Source of the DNA: Myxococcales bacterium
GTDB lineage: Bacteria; Myxococcota_A; Polyangia; Polyangiales; Polyangiaceae
Direction: 5' to 3'
DNA length: 64,000 nucleotides
Assembly (NCBI GenBank): GCA_016720545.1
Contig: JADKKK010000035.1
Coordinates: 1 to 64,000 of the forward strand
Shown: positions 8,726-18,685 of the stretch, in pieces
Position numbering within the stretch: the stretch's first letter is position 1
Layout: each line of letters starts with the position of its first letter
Made by a program: the position numbers and the translations under genes
Notes under the pieces: model-generated
Told to the model about the DNA's origin: nothing
Databases searched by the model: none
Seen by the model: only the letters and a program-made list of their open reading frames with translations

Positions 8726-9163
8726 TCACTTCTTGTCGGCGGAGGCCTTGGCCTCCTTCAGGTCCTTGAGCTCGGCTTCCGTCTTGGACGCCGGCGCCTC
8801 GAGCGGGCCGAGGCTGCTCGTGAGCACGCGCACCGTGGTGCCGGGCGCGATCTTGAGCTTGGAGATGCGGTCGTCGGTCTCGACGAGCTCGCCGATGAGG
8901 CCGGCCTGGGTGACGACCTGATCGCCCTTCTTCAGCTTGGCCCGCGCCTCTTGCTCCTTCTTCTGGCGCCTCGACATGAGGAAGAAGAAGGGAATCATGA
9001 TGAGGAACGGCAGGAACATCATGATGGGGCTGCCCTGGCCGCCCGCGCCTGCCGCGCCAGGGCCTCCCGCGCCAGCGGCGGCGGGATCCGCCGCGACGCC
9101 GGGCGTGCCGGCCTTCGGTGCAACCTGCTGGAGCGACAACCCGGAGAGTGAGAGCGAGGCCAT
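8726..9163 (-). CDS. yajC: Sec translocon accessory protein YajC
   Basis: The 145-residue protein has one membrane helix (about residues 48-62, IMMFLPFLIMIPFFFLM), then RRQKKEQE and a small beta domain with KKGDQVVTQAGLIGELVE, the YajC signature. It associates with SecDF-SecYEG. An unusual Gly/Ala/Pro-rich N-terminal stretch of about 45 residues precedes the helix. The ATG at 9163 is preferred because upstream sequence in frame is low-complexity and unlike the family. Order yajC-secD-secF is the usual bacterial arrangement. The 195 bases upstream (9164-9358) hold no gene and should contain the operon promoter. Confidence 0.93.
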   Translation of the reverse strand: MASLSLSGLSLQQVAPKAGTPGVAADPAAAGAGGPGAAGAGGQGSPIMMFLPFLIMIPFFFLMSRRQKKEQEARAKLKKGDQVVTQAGLIGELVETDDRISKLKIAPGTTVRVLTSSLGPLEAPASKTEAELKDLKEAKASADKK

Positions 9164-9358
9164 GGTCCTGGAATCCTTAGCAAATCTGTGACGGTTCGCC
9201 GCCGCTGGGGGCCCGCTGGGAGCCCGTGGCGCGCGCGAAAGCCCGAGTGGAGTCCCCGGGAGGGGCGGAATTACCCCCAAGCGCGAGGCGCGTCAACTCG
9301 GGAACGGGCCAAACACGGCGCGCAGCGACGCGGCGAGGCGCCCGGCGTGGGGTCCCGA

Positions 9359-10369
9359 TCACTTCCGGGTGATGCGGAGCGGCGCACGCGTGACCGGGTC
9401 GGCGTACGTGAGGGCCGTGCACGCCGCGTTCGGCTGGAGGCTCGGGCGCGCCCCGAGGTCGGCGAAGGAGGTGAATGGGCATCCAGGCGCTGGCCGGTAC
9501 GCCGCGCGGGCCAGCCGGACCATCTCGTCGTAGTAGAAGAGCACCCGGAGATCCCCCGACACGCCCGTGGGCGCGAGGGTGCGCCCATCGCGGGCCTGCA
9601 GGTCGGTGCCCTCTACGAGGGGCCCGCGCTCGTAGAAGCCGCCGGCGAGCGCCATGAGCGCCAACGCCGGGGTGCCCACGCCCGGGGCGACGCGCCCGAA
9701 CCAGAGCGTACCCGCGGTCCCCAACACGGGCGCGCGGAGGCGGTCGCCCTCGAGGTCGAACCGAAACTCGGCGGTCGTCGGAGCTGCGAACGCCGCGCCC
9801 ACCGCGCCTCGGATCTGCAGCCGGGGGAAGCCGCTGACGGTGCCGATCACGCGCAGCCCGTCCGGGGAGAGGCCGAGCCCGTCCGCGTCGTAGAGGAAGC
9901 CGAGAGGCGTCGAGAGCGCGAAAGGTTCCGACGCGGTGGCCCTGTCCCACACGCGCGGCGCGGCGGCGCCCCCGTCCGCGGCGGTGAACGTGAGCAGGTG
10001 CAGCTCGTCGTGGGAGAGCGCACCGAACGCCTCCCCCGCCCCAACCCCTACGGCAAACAACGGCAGCGGCTCGCTCCAGGCCGCGCCCGGAGGGCACACC
10101 GGCGGACCCGGGTCGGCGCAGGGATCGACGAAGGTGTCCGCCTCGAGGGCCGCGTCTCCGACCTCGGCCACCCGCGCGTCGGCCGCGGCGGCCTCGAGCG
10201 GCGTGAGCCCTGGCGAGCTCGCCTCGGGCGGGGGCTTGGTGAGCAAGGGGCCGGAGCACGCCACCACCGCCGCCGCCGGCGCGAGCAGGCCGAAGGCGAA
10301 CCCGAGCAGGCGGAGCGGTCGGCCCCGCGAGCGAGCGCGAGGCGAGGCACGGCGAGCCGCGGAGCGCAC
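9359..10369 (-). CDS. Hypothetical lipoprotein with WD40/PD40-like strands
   Basis: The protein of about 336 residues starts at a GTG five bases after the previous gene's stop. It has a lipoprotein signal (LLAPAAAVVACSG) and an acidic Ala-rich linker. The remainder contains phrases typical of PD40/WD40-like propeller blades, such as ALSHDELHLLTF and GLSPDGLRVIGTV. Four cysteines lie in the mature part. It is probably an outer-surface or periplasmic beta-propeller, but I do not recognise a specific family. Tight spacing to the 704-residue lipoprotein upstream argues for co-expression and perhaps a shared surface assembly. Confidence 0.65.
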   Translation of the reverse strand: MRSAARRASPRARSRGRPLRLLGFAFGLLAPAAAVVACSGPLLTKPPPEASSPGLTPLEAAAADARVAEVGDAALEADTFVDPCADPGPPVCPPGAAWSEPLPLFAVGVGAGEAFGALSHDELHLLTFTAADGGAAAPRVWDRATASEPFALSTPLGFLYDADGLGLSPDGLRVIGTVSGFPRLQIRGAVGAAFAAPTTAEFRFDLEGDRLRAPVLGTAGTLWFGRVAPGVGTPALALMALAGGFYERGPLVEGTDLQARDGRTLAPTGVSGDLRVLFYYDEMVRLARAAYRPAPGCPFTSFADLGARPSLQPNAACTALTYADPVTRAPLRITRK

Positions 10370-10374
10370 CGAGG

Positions 10375-12489
10375 CTACTCCGACGGCTCGCAGTCGTAGG
10401 TCTGGCTCCACGTGGCCAACGACGGCGCCGACTGCCCATCCGACGAGGGCACGAAGTTCGCGGTGATCCGCAGGAAGGCGCGCGACGATCGCCGCGGGAT
10501 GACGGTCGCGCCCGTGTCGGCGTCGATCATGACGCCCGGCGCCGGCGGGTTCGGCGCGAGCGCGGTGGCCGACCGGACCGGGAACGAGGGGGCGGTCGCG
10601 AGATCGGCGACGACCGGCGCGGTCTGCGCGGTGAAGTCGATGCGCGAGTCGCTCGGGACGGTCGCGCTGTGGTTGTAGAGCCGCCAGCGGGGCGTGAGGC
10701 CGGGCGCGCACACGGCCTGGAAGTCACGCGTGAACGCGGTGGCCGAAAAGATGGGCGCGGGCGCCGGCGGCGGGGCGCCGACGCAGGCCGCGAGGTCGAA
10801 CAGCATGTACTCGAGGGCCTTCTCTCCGCTGTCGAGCGGGGCCCCGGTGCAGTTGGCCGGGAAGGTCGAGCCGCCGTTGCGACGGTACGCCTCCGCCGCG
10901 ACGTGAGAACCGAAGTAGACGACGCGGCCCGCCTTCACCGGGTTCGACACGGGCGTGTCGAACGTGATGTGGTGGTAGTAGGGATCGGGGAGGAGCGGCC
11001 TGTAGTTGCGGAGCCATCCCGTCCCCTGGGCGCCCGGCGAGAGGGCCCGCTTCCGCTGCTCGACGAAGTTGACGCGGCCGTTGCCGTTCAGGCCGAGCAC
11101 CGGGCCCGAGGCCATCCAGTCGCGGAACTGCTGGGCGCGCGGCGGCGCGACGAGGACGTCGCCCTCTCCTGTCCCGGCGAGGTTGCCCGAATCGCTGGCC
11201 ATGTTGGCGATCCAGCTCACGGCGCCCGGGTAGATGTCCTGCATCCCACCGCCGCCGTCGGGCACGTGGTCGAGCCACATGTCCGAGAGGTGCGTCGTGA
11301 ACAGGCGACCGCCCTTGTTCACGAAATTGCGGACGTTGAGGACCTCCTGATCGGTCGGGTAGAAGGCCCTTTCCGGGGGGTTCGCCCACGACTTCAGCGA
11401 GCCGACACAGGGCGTCACCAGAATGCTGTGGTCGTTGAGCGGCGCGGAGGGGACCGCGGCGGGGTCCTGGTTCACCAGCGCGCGGCCCTCGACGGGCACG
11501 CCGGGCGCGAGCTTCGGGGCCGGCCCCTCGAAGTTGGAGTTGAAGCCCGAGTAGTACATGTGCACGCGGCCCGTGCCCGACGGGTGCGTGAACTCGCTCG
11601 GGTCGATGCCCATCTTGAGCAGCAGGCACTCCGTGCCGTCGGAGTTACCGGTAATCACCGCGAACTGGGGGATGTTGCCCTCGAGGTGGTTTCGCGGCAG
11701 CCGTGAGTCGGCCGCAGGCACGTTCACCGTGCCGCAGTTGGCCGTGACCGAGATCTCGCGGCGCCAGCGCCCCGCCTGGATGACGATGGGCACCGAGCTG
11801 CCGCTCGGGTAGCCCGCGGGGAGCTGCAGGTCGAACGAGCCATCGACGCCCGTGGTGACCCGCACGTCGGGGAGGCCGCCCGCTACGCCACCCGTCAGGA
11901 TCGTGGCGCAGGTGTCCGCGGCCGGGCCCTGCGCGAGCGGCGCCATCGCGCCCTCGCGGAGAAACACGAAGACGTTGGGGAGGGGCAGGACGCCCGCCGG
12001 ATCGCGGACCACGCCCTTCACGCGGGTGGAGCAGCCCGCCGAGCCGGAGAGGGTGACGCCCGCGTCGCCGGTGGCGAAGCCCGGCGGCGTGACGCCCGGC
12101 GCGGTGTCTTGGTACGAGGTGCAGTACGGATCGCACGACGCGGCGCACGCTCCCGGGCCTCCGAGGCCGAGCGGCGCGAGGTTGCCGAAGCGGTGCGTCG
12201 CCGTGGACGTGCCCGGAGTGGTGTCGCAGGCGCCCCACCGGCCCTGCTGGCAGCGACGCGTGCCTGTCATGCACACGAGGTTGCCGGCGGCGTTCGACAC
12301 CTTCTCGCCGCAGTCGACGGTCAGGCCTTCGGGCTCGCACACGCAGCCCGCCTGGGGCGTGCGGCACTGCGCGGGCACCAAGGGTGCGCCGACCCCGTTG
12401 GGCAGGGGCTCTCCGCTGCTGCACGCGGCGAGCATGGCGGCCACGAGCAACCCGGAGCCTATCGCGGCGAGCGGCGTGCGAGGGTTCAC
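10375..12489 (-). CDS. Large Cys-rich lipoprotein with carboxypeptidase-regulatory-like domain
   Basis: The 704-residue protein has a clear lipoprotein signal (LLVAAMLAACSSG). The N-terminal 120 residues are cysteine-rich, including CVCEPEG and CDPYCTSY. Residues about 150-235 resemble a carboxypeptidase-regulatory-like beta sandwich, with GSAGCSTRVKGVVRDPAG, VFVFLREG and GVDGSFDLQLPAG. The central part has RLFTTHLSDMWLDH and GRVVYFGSHVAAEAY, phrases seen in ThuA/glutamine-amidotransferase-like folds; that second point is only a suggestion. It is probably exported and surface-attached. Similar one-off lipoproteins are common in myxobacterial genomes. It is likely the first gene of a two-gene unit with the gene ending at 9359. 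Confidence 0.7.
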   Translation of the reverse strand: MNPRTPLAAIGSGLLVAAMLAACSSGEPLPNGVGAPLVPAQCRTPQAGCVCEPEGLTVDCGEKVSNAAGNLVCMTGTRRCQQGRWGACDTTPGTSTATHRFGNLAPLGLGGPGACAASCDPYCTSYQDTAPGVTPPGFATGDAGVTLSGSAGCSTRVKGVVRDPAGVLPLPNVFVFLREGAMAPLAQGPAADTCATILTGGVAGGLPDVRVTTGVDGSFDLQLPAGYPSGSSVPIVIQAGRWRREISVTANCGTVNVPAADSRLPRNHLEGNIPQFAVITGNSDGTECLLLKMGIDPSEFTHPSGTGRVHMYYSGFNSNFEGPAPKLAPGVPVEGRALVNQDPAAVPSAPLNDHSILVTPCVGSLKSWANPPERAFYPTDQEVLNVRNFVNKGGRLFTTHLSDMWLDHVPDGGGGMQDIYPGAVSWIANMASDSGNLAGTGEGDVLVAPPRAQQFRDWMASGPVLGLNGNGRVNFVEQRKRALSPGAQGTGWLRNYRPLLPDPYYHHITFDTPVSNPVKAGRVVYFGSHVAAEAYRRNGGSTFPANCTGAPLDSGEKALEYMLFDLAACVGAPPPAPAPIFSATAFTRDFQAVCAPGLTPRWRLYNHSATVPSDSRIDFTAQTAPVVADLATAPSFPVRSATALAPNPPAPGVMIDADTGATVIPRRSSRAFLRITANFVPSSDGQSAPSLATWSQTYDCEPSE

Positions 12490-12539
12490 GGCGTCAGTTT
12501 GACACGACGGGCGGCGCTCCGCACGGTTTCGGTCGAGCG

Positions 12540-13532
12540 TTAGTGCTCCTTTCTGGACGCGGGCGGCTTCCCGGCGCTGCCGGGTCGTGCGGGGGGCGCG
12601 GGCCGCTGCGCGTCACGCGCGCAGCGGAAGCCCACGTTCGGCCCCGCCTCCAGCGCGGAGGCCCAGTCCCGAGCGGCGGCGCGGCTCTGGTTGGGCGTGG
12701 AGAGCCACCCACCGCCCCGGAGCGTGTGGCTCGCGCCGCTGAGCGGGGCGAGCGAGCCGAGCCGCTCGGTGTACCAGTCGGCGGTCCACTCCTGGACGTT
12801 TCCAGACAGGTCTAACACTCCGTATTTGCTTGCATTTGCAGGCGCCGAGCCGACGGGCCACGGGCGCGTGTGGCAGGTGCGCCCGGAGTTCTCCCGGAGG
12901 AGCGTGTTGGCGAGCTTGCAGTCGGGATAGCGAGTGCCCCACGGGTAGCCCCAGCCCTCGGGCCCGCGCGCCGCGAACTCCCACTCTGCCTCGGCGGGGA
13001 GGCGCTTGTTGACGCTCTTGCAGTACGTGTCGGCGTCCGACCAGCGGACGCAGGACACGGGCAGCTCCGGATCGCCGAGGTCGTAGGTGCACGTCGCGCT
13101 CCTGCGCTGCGGGCGCTCGCAGCGCTTGGCGTCGACGCACGCGCGGTAGGCGCCCACCGTCACCTCCGTGCGATCGAGCCAGAACGCCCCGACGGTCACG
13201 ACCCGCTGCGGTCGCTCGTTCGGCGTCTTCGGGTTGTTCGTGCCCATCGGGAAGCGCCCCCCGGGGATGAGCAGCATGCCGTCCCGCTCGGGCACGCGCA
13301 CGCGCGCGCGCTGGGGCGGCGGCTTGGCGGGCTCCGTCGGCTCCTGGCCGTCGCCGTCGCCGTCGTCACCGGCGGCCGGCGGTGGCGCGGCGTGCGCGGC
13401 TCCGAGCAGCGCGAGCCACGCCAGCGCGAGGCGTACGGCCCACGCGCGGCGGGCGAACGGCGAGGAGCGCGGCGGGCGCGGCGGGCGCGGCGAGCGCGAC
13501 GAGCGTGCTCGCGAGGGGAAGGTGCGCGCCAC
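12540..13532 (-). CDS. Sulfatase-modifying-factor-fold protein lacking the catalytic cysteines
   Basis: The 330-residue product has an Arg-rich start, a signal peptide ending about residue 48 (LALLGAAHA), an acidic linker, and an FGE/SUMF1 fold from about 82 to 306. Family landmarks are MLLIPGGRFPMG, FWLDRTEVTVGAY, KRLPAEAEWEFAARG, LSGNVQEWTADWY and VGFRCAR. In true formylglycine-generating enzymes the segment after the RGG motif carries a C-x4-C copper site; here it reads RGGGWLSTPNQSRAAAR with no cysteine. It should therefore not be a formylglycine generator and more likely serves as a binding or scaffold domain. The GTG start lies three bases after the preceding stop. Confidence 0.82.
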   Translation of the reverse strand: MARTFPSRARSSRSPRPPRPPRSSPFARRAWAVRLALAWLALLGAAHAAPPPAAGDDGDGDGQEPTEPAKPPPQRARVRVPERDGMLLIPGGRFPMGTNNPKTPNERPQRVVTVGAFWLDRTEVTVGAYRACVDAKRCERPQRRSATCTYDLGDPELPVSCVRWSDADTYCKSVNKRLPAEAEWEFAARGPEGWGYPWGTRYPDCKLANTLLRENSGRTCHTRPWPVGSAPANASKYGVLDLSGNVQEWTADWYTERLGSLAPLSGASHTLRGGGWLSTPNQSRAAARDWASALEAGPNVGFRCARDAQRPAPPARPGSAGKPPASRKEH

Positions 13533-13535
13533 GCC

Positions 13536-14003
13536 CTACATCCGCGAGTTGGAGGGCAGCGGCTCGATGCGCGGCTGCGGGCCAGGGGGAGCTGGGCCGC
13601 GAGGCGGCCGCGGCGGCGAGGGGGCGAGGACAGGCCGCTCGTAGGCGAACCCCGCGGGCGGAGGCCCCACCCACGCCACACACACGCCGGCGGCGTGCGC
13701 CCGCGTGTAGCCGACGTCGATCGCCACGTGGACCACGGCGTCGCACCCGAGCTCGGCCGCCCTCGCCACGAGGGCCCCCGCGAGGTCTTCGGGGGTCGCC
13801 TTGTTGCCCGAGCCGTAGGCTTGCACGAAGCCGAGCTCGTCGAGCGCCCGCGCCGGGGTCTGGTCTCCGAGGTAGAGGTCGACGGCGGCGCGTGGCCGGG
13901 GCGGCCCGGGCGCGCGGAGCATCGCGGTGTGGGTCTCCACCGAGCCACACGCCGTGGCGCAGGCGCCGAGGAGCGCGAGCGTGGCGAGCCCGACGCGGCC
14001 CAT
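13536..14003 (-). CDS. Hypothetical lipoprotein
   Basis: The 155-residue product begins at an ATG that overlaps the upstream stop codon (TGATG), a sign of translational coupling. The signal peptide ends in a lipobox (LLGACATACGS). Residues about 30-120 form a compact domain with LGFVQAYGSGN and AAELGCDAVVHVAIDVGYTRAHAAGVCVAWV. That pattern resembles small YbjQ/heavy-metal-binding-like or DUF4156-like envelope lipoproteins, but the match is loose. The C-terminal 35 residues are Pro/Arg rich. It is the middle gene of a three-gene envelope operon (14635 to 12540). Confidence 0.6.
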   Translation of the reverse strand: MGRVGLATLALLGACATACGSVETHTAMLRAPGPPRPRAAVDLYLGDQTPARALDELGFVQAYGSGNKATPEDLAGALVARAAELGCDAVVHVAIDVGYTRAHAAGVCVAWVGPPPAGFAYERPVLAPSPPRPPRGPAPPGPQPRIEPLPSNSRM

Positions 14004-14635
14004 CAGAGGGTCACCCCTGGAGACTCCGCGGTTGGAGGCGTGGGCGCCGGAGGCGCGGGCACCGGCGCGGACGCGGGGGGCGGCGCGGGCGCGGGCAGCT
14101 CGGGTGGCGGCGTGGCGGCAGGGGGTGGCGGCGGGGATGGCGCGGGCGCGGGCAGCGCGGGCAGCGCGCTGGCGGGGGGGCGGTCGGAGTACGCGCGCCC
14201 GAGCAGGCTCACCACGACGACCTCGTCGTTCGTGGTGTAGAGGCGCTGGCCGGCGCACTGCGCGCGCTGCCCGCACGCGTAATAGTAGGTCTCGAGGTGC
14301 GTGAACGTGACGAGCTCGAAGCGCGCGCGAATTCCGTCAATTTTGGCAATATTTCCGCCAATTTGGGCAACCTTCTGCACGAAGACGGGGAGCAGCGTGG
14401 CGACGGTCGACTCGACCTGTGCGCCGCTCACCTCGACCCCCCCGAGGTCGACCGCGTTGGGGGGCACGGCGTTCGCCGCGTAGATGGCCACGGGGCCGCT
14501 GTAGGCCGCCACGCGGGGCCCGGTCGCGACCGCGCTGCCGCGGACGGACGAGCAGCCCACTGTGAGCACCAGCGCCGCGGCCGCGAAGCCCGCGCGACAC
14601 ACGAAAGTTAGGGGATGGTGCGGCTCGCGGGGCAC
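14003..14635 (-). CDS. Hypothetical lipoprotein with Pro/Ala-rich tail
   Basis: The 210-residue protein starts at a GTG and has a lipoprotein signal (ALVLTVGCSS). Residues 35-130 form an alpha/beta domain, with PVAIYAANAVPPNAVDLGGVEVSG near the start and YYYACGQRAQCAGQRLY carrying two cysteines. The last 70 residues are almost entirely Pro and Ala, a flexible tether that could span peptidoglycan. It heads the operon with the two genes downstream. I do not recognise the domain. The domain resembles its downstream neighbour in size and layout, so the pair may be distant paralogues. Confidence 0.6.
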   Translation of the reverse strand: MPREPHHPLTFVCRAGFAAAALVLTVGCSSVRGSAVATGPRVAAYSGPVAIYAANAVPPNAVDLGGVEVSGAQVESTVATLLPVFVQKVAQIGGNIAKIDGIRARFELVTFTHLETYYYACGQRAQCAGQRLYTTNDEVVVVSLLGRAYSDRPPASALPALPAPAPSPPPPPAATPPPELPAPAPPPASAPVPAPPAPTPPTAESPGVTL

Positions 14636-14688
14636 GAGCGGAGCCTACCATCGCGAGCGCCCTCGCGCGATCGCGAGTCCCGTCACGG

Positions 14689-16005
14689 TCACAGCAGGTT
14701 GGCAGCCAGGTCGGCGAGCTCGCTGCGCTCGCCCTTCGAGAGGACGATGTGTCCCGCGCACCGCTCGCCGCGGAACTTGTCGGCGGCGATGGTGAGCCCG
14801 TTCGAGGCGCTGTCGACGTAGGGGTTGTCGATCTGGCCGGGATCGCCCGTGAGGACGATCTTCGTGCCGTCGCCCGAGCGCGTGATGATGGTCTTCACCT
14901 CGTGCGGGGTGAGGTTCTGCGCCTCGTCGACGATGATGAACTGCTGCGGAAGGGACCGACCGCGGATGTACGTGAGGGGCTCCACCTGGAGCTGCCCGCT
15001 CTCGAGCATGTCGGCGTACGCCCTCGACCCCTTGCGCTGACCGCCCGAGAAGAGAAACTCCAGGTTGTCGAAGATGGGCTGCATCCACGGGTTGAGCTTC
15101 TCGTCGACGTCGCCGGGGAGAAAGCCGATGTCGCGCCCGAGGGGCATGACGGGCCGCGACACCAAGATGCGGGTGTACGCGCCGTCTTCGATCGTGCGCT
15201 TCAGGCCGGCGGCGATCGCGAGGAGCGTCTTGCCCGTGCCCGCCTTGCCCACCAGCGTGACGAGGCGAATGTTCTCGTCGAGCAGGAGGTCGAGGGCGAG
15301 GCTCTGCTCCTTGTTGCGCGGGCGCACGCCCATGACACCTTCGCGCGGGACGCGGAGCGCGACGACGCCGTTCTTGGCCCCGTCGAAGCGCCCGATCGCC
15401 GTGTGCGCGGTGTCGCCTCCGTCCCTCAGGAGCACGCAGGTGTTCGCGACGATGTCGTCCTTCTCGTGGCGCTCGATCGCGAGGAAGCCCTCCTGGAAGA
15501 ACGCGTCGACCTGCCCCGCGGGGACCTCGAGCTCCTTCACGCCGGAGTCGAGCTTGTCGGCGTCGACGCTCTGGTTCTCGTAGGTCTCCGACACCATGCC
15601 GAGCGCGTCGGCGCGGATGCGCAGGTTCGTGTCCATCGTGACGAACACGGTGGGGCGCCCCTGGTCTTCCTCGCGGACGTCGAACGCGGTCTGGAGGATC
15701 GCCGCGTCCATCGCGTCGGTGTCGATCGCGCTCGGGAGGCTCGGCCGCTTCCCGGGGACCGCGACGCGGAGCGTGCCGCCGCCCTTCAGCGTGACGCCCT
15801 TCGCCAGCGATCCCTGCTCGCGGAGGCCGTCCAGGATGCGGGCGATCTGGCGCGCATTTCGACCGCGCTCCGAGCCCTCGCGCTTGAACTGGTCGACCTC
15901 CTCGATCGCGTAGATGGGGATGATGACGTTGTTGTCCTCGAAGCGAAAGATGGCCTGGGGGTCGTGGAGGACGATGTTCGTGTCGAGGACGTAGTTCTTC
16001 TTCAT
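14689..16005 (-). CDS. PhoH-like ATPase with N-terminal PIN domain (PhoH2)
   Basis: The 438-residue protein fuses a PIN ribonuclease domain (residues 1-150) to a PhoH helicase-like ATPase (from about 220). PIN acidic residues are visible in VLDTNIVLHD, the EEVDQF segment and VTMDTNLRIRA. The ATPase has a Walker A motif GKAGTGKT, the FIIVDEAQNLTPHE Walker B region and the VLTGDPGQIDNP motif. PhoH2 proteins are reported to unwind and cut RNA. It starts with ATG and lies divergent from tryptophan dioxygenase, across 155 bases (16006-16160) that should hold both promoters. The bacterial YlaK/PhoH2 family is about this size. Confidence 0.92.
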   Translation of the reverse strand: MKKNYVLDTNIVLHDPQAIFRFEDNNVIIPIYAIEEVDQFKREGSERGRNARQIARILDGLREQGSLAKGVTLKGGGTLRVAVPGKRPSLPSAIDTDAMDAAILQTAFDVREEDQGRPTVFVTMDTNLRIRADALGMVSETYENQSVDADKLDSGVKELEVPAGQVDAFFQEGFLAIERHEKDDIVANTCVLLRDGGDTAHTAIGRFDGAKNGVVALRVPREGVMGVRPRNKEQSLALDLLLDENIRLVTLVGKAGTGKTLLAIAAGLKRTIEDGAYTRILVSRPVMPLGRDIGFLPGDVDEKLNPWMQPIFDNLEFLFSGGQRKGSRAYADMLESGQLQVEPLTYIRGRSLPQQFIIVDEAQNLTPHEVKTIITRSGDGTKIVLTGDPGQIDNPYVDSASNGLTIAADKFRGERCAGHIVLSKGERSELADLAANLL

Positions 16006-16160
16006 GGGGCTGGTGCTCGGTCGCCGCCGCTTTTTTTTGCGTCTCTGCGCCGACCTCGTCCGAGCTTACGCGGACCCGGGCGCGGCGAGAAGCGCCGAAA
16101 TGCGGGCCGAATGGGCGCCGCCGGCTTCACCCGCGCGCCCTCTTGTGCGACCGTGCGCCC

Positions 16161-17276
<1,116 letters not shown>

Positions 17277-17344
17277 CCCGCGGTGCGCGGCGCTTCACGG
17301 CCGGGAGGCTTCGGGGTACATTACGGATAAGGATGTCCACTTAA

Positions 17345-18562
17345 GTGAGCCCGCTCCCCCTCCTCGGCGCCCCGCCCGCCCGCCCCATCCCCGCCGGCGG
17401 CCCCCTCGCGGCGAAGGGGTTTCGCCCCTTCTTTCTGCTGGCGGCGCTGTTCGCCGCGGGCATCCTGCCCGTGTGGCTCCTGTCGCTCTCGGGCCTCGTG
17501 CGGCCCGACGCGTACTTCGACGCGTTCGGGTGGCACGCCCACGAGATGGTGTTCGGCTACGCCGCCGCCGTCATCGCGGGGTTCTTGCTCACGGCCGCGG
17601 CCAACTGGACCTCGCGCGAGACGCTCGTCGGTCCGCCGCTCCTCGCCTGCGCGGCGTTGTGGGCCGCGGGACGGGTCGCCCTCGTGCTCCCGGGGCTCCC
17701 GCGCGCGGTGCCGGCGGCGCTGGATCTGGCCTTCCTGCCCATGGTCGCCGTGGCGATCGCGCGGCCCATCCTCGCCACGAAGAACCACCGCAACCTCGTC
17801 ATGGTGGCGGCGCTGACCGCGATGTGGGGTGGCAACCTCGCGATGCACCTCGACGTGCTCGGTGTCCTGCCGCACGTGCCAGGGCTCCGCGCGCGGGCGG
17901 CGCTGGTCGGCGTCGACGTGGTGACCGCGCTCATGGTCGTGATGGCCGGGCGCATTTTCCCCATGTTCACGAAGAACGCCACGCGCGTCGCGACCATCCG
18001 CTCGCACCCACGGCTCGACGCCGCGGCGCTGGCGGCGATGGTGGCGGTGCTCGCGGTCGATGTGGCGGCGCCGGGCGGACGGGTGGCCGCCTGGATCGCG
18101 GGGGCGGCGGCGATCGCCACGGCGGCCCGCGCCGTGCACTGGGGCGCCCAGTACACGGCTCGCGTGCCCCTGCTCTGGATCCTCCACGTGACGTACGCGT
18201 GGATCCCCGTGGGGCTCGCGCTGCGCGTCGCCGCTTGGCTGACACCCGCGGTCCCGGCGTCGCTGGCGACCCACGCCCTCACCGTGGGGGCGATCGGCGG
18301 GATGACCCTCGGCATGATGGCCCGCGTGGCCCTCGGGCACACCGGGCGCGCGCTGGAGGCGGGGCGCGCCGTCGCGGCGGCGTTCGTGCTCGTGACGCTC
18401 GCGGCGCTCGTCCGCGTGGGCGGTCCCCTCGCCCTCGGCGCGGCGCACACGCGGATCGCCCTGCACGTGTCGGGCACCTTGTGGACGGCCGCGTTCGTGC
18501 TCTTCCTGGTGGTGTACGCGCCGATCCTCGCGCGCCCGCGCGCCGACGGGAAGCCGGGCTGA
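17345..18562 (+). CDS. NnrS family membrane protein
   Basis: The 405-residue polytopic protein has about 12 hydrophobic helices. Hallmarks are KGFRPFFLLA, the haem-ligand-like WHAHEMVFGY, GRIFPMFTKNATR and the GAIGGMTLGMMARVALGHTGR segment. NnrS proteins are haem- and copper-containing membrane proteins tied to nitric-oxide stress and denitrification in proteobacteria. No denitrification or NO-sensing gene is nearby, so the physiological role here is open. The start is a GTG at 17345; an ATG 12 bases upstream is immediately followed by a stop. A short AT-rich segment (17316-17344) precedes it. Confidence 0.9.
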   Translation: MSPLPLLGAPPARPIPAGGPLAAKGFRPFFLLAALFAAGILPVWLLSLSGLVRPDAYFDAFGWHAHEMVFGYAAAVIAGFLLTAAANWTSRETLVGPPLLACAALWAAGRVALVLPGLPRAVPAALDLAFLPMVAVAIARPILATKNHRNLVMVAALTAMWGGNLAMHLDVLGVLPHVPGLRARAALVGVDVVTALMVVMAGRIFPMFTKNATRVATIRSHPRLDAAALAAMVAVLAVDVAAPGGRVAAWIAGAAAIATAARAVHWGAQYTARVPLLWILHVTYAWIPVGLALRVAAWLTPAVPASLATHALTVGAIGGMTLGMMARVALGHTGRALEAGRAVAAAFVLVTLAALVRVGGPLALGAAHTRIALHVSGTLWTAAFVLFLVVYAPILARPRADGKPG

Positions 18563-18685
18563 GCGGGCCAAGCGCCGGCGGCCCCCACGGACGGCCCAAG
18601 CGCCACCCGTTTGGGTGACACGAAAACTCAGGGCGCGCGTGGCATCGCAGCTATCTTAGAGATCGGCGCCCGGCGCCCTCCCACT

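Noticed and set aside
17316..17344. NO-responsive operator upstream of nnrS
   Set aside because: The AT-rich stretch has only a three-base symmetric end (AAG...CTT) and does not match an NsrR or FNR-type site well enough.
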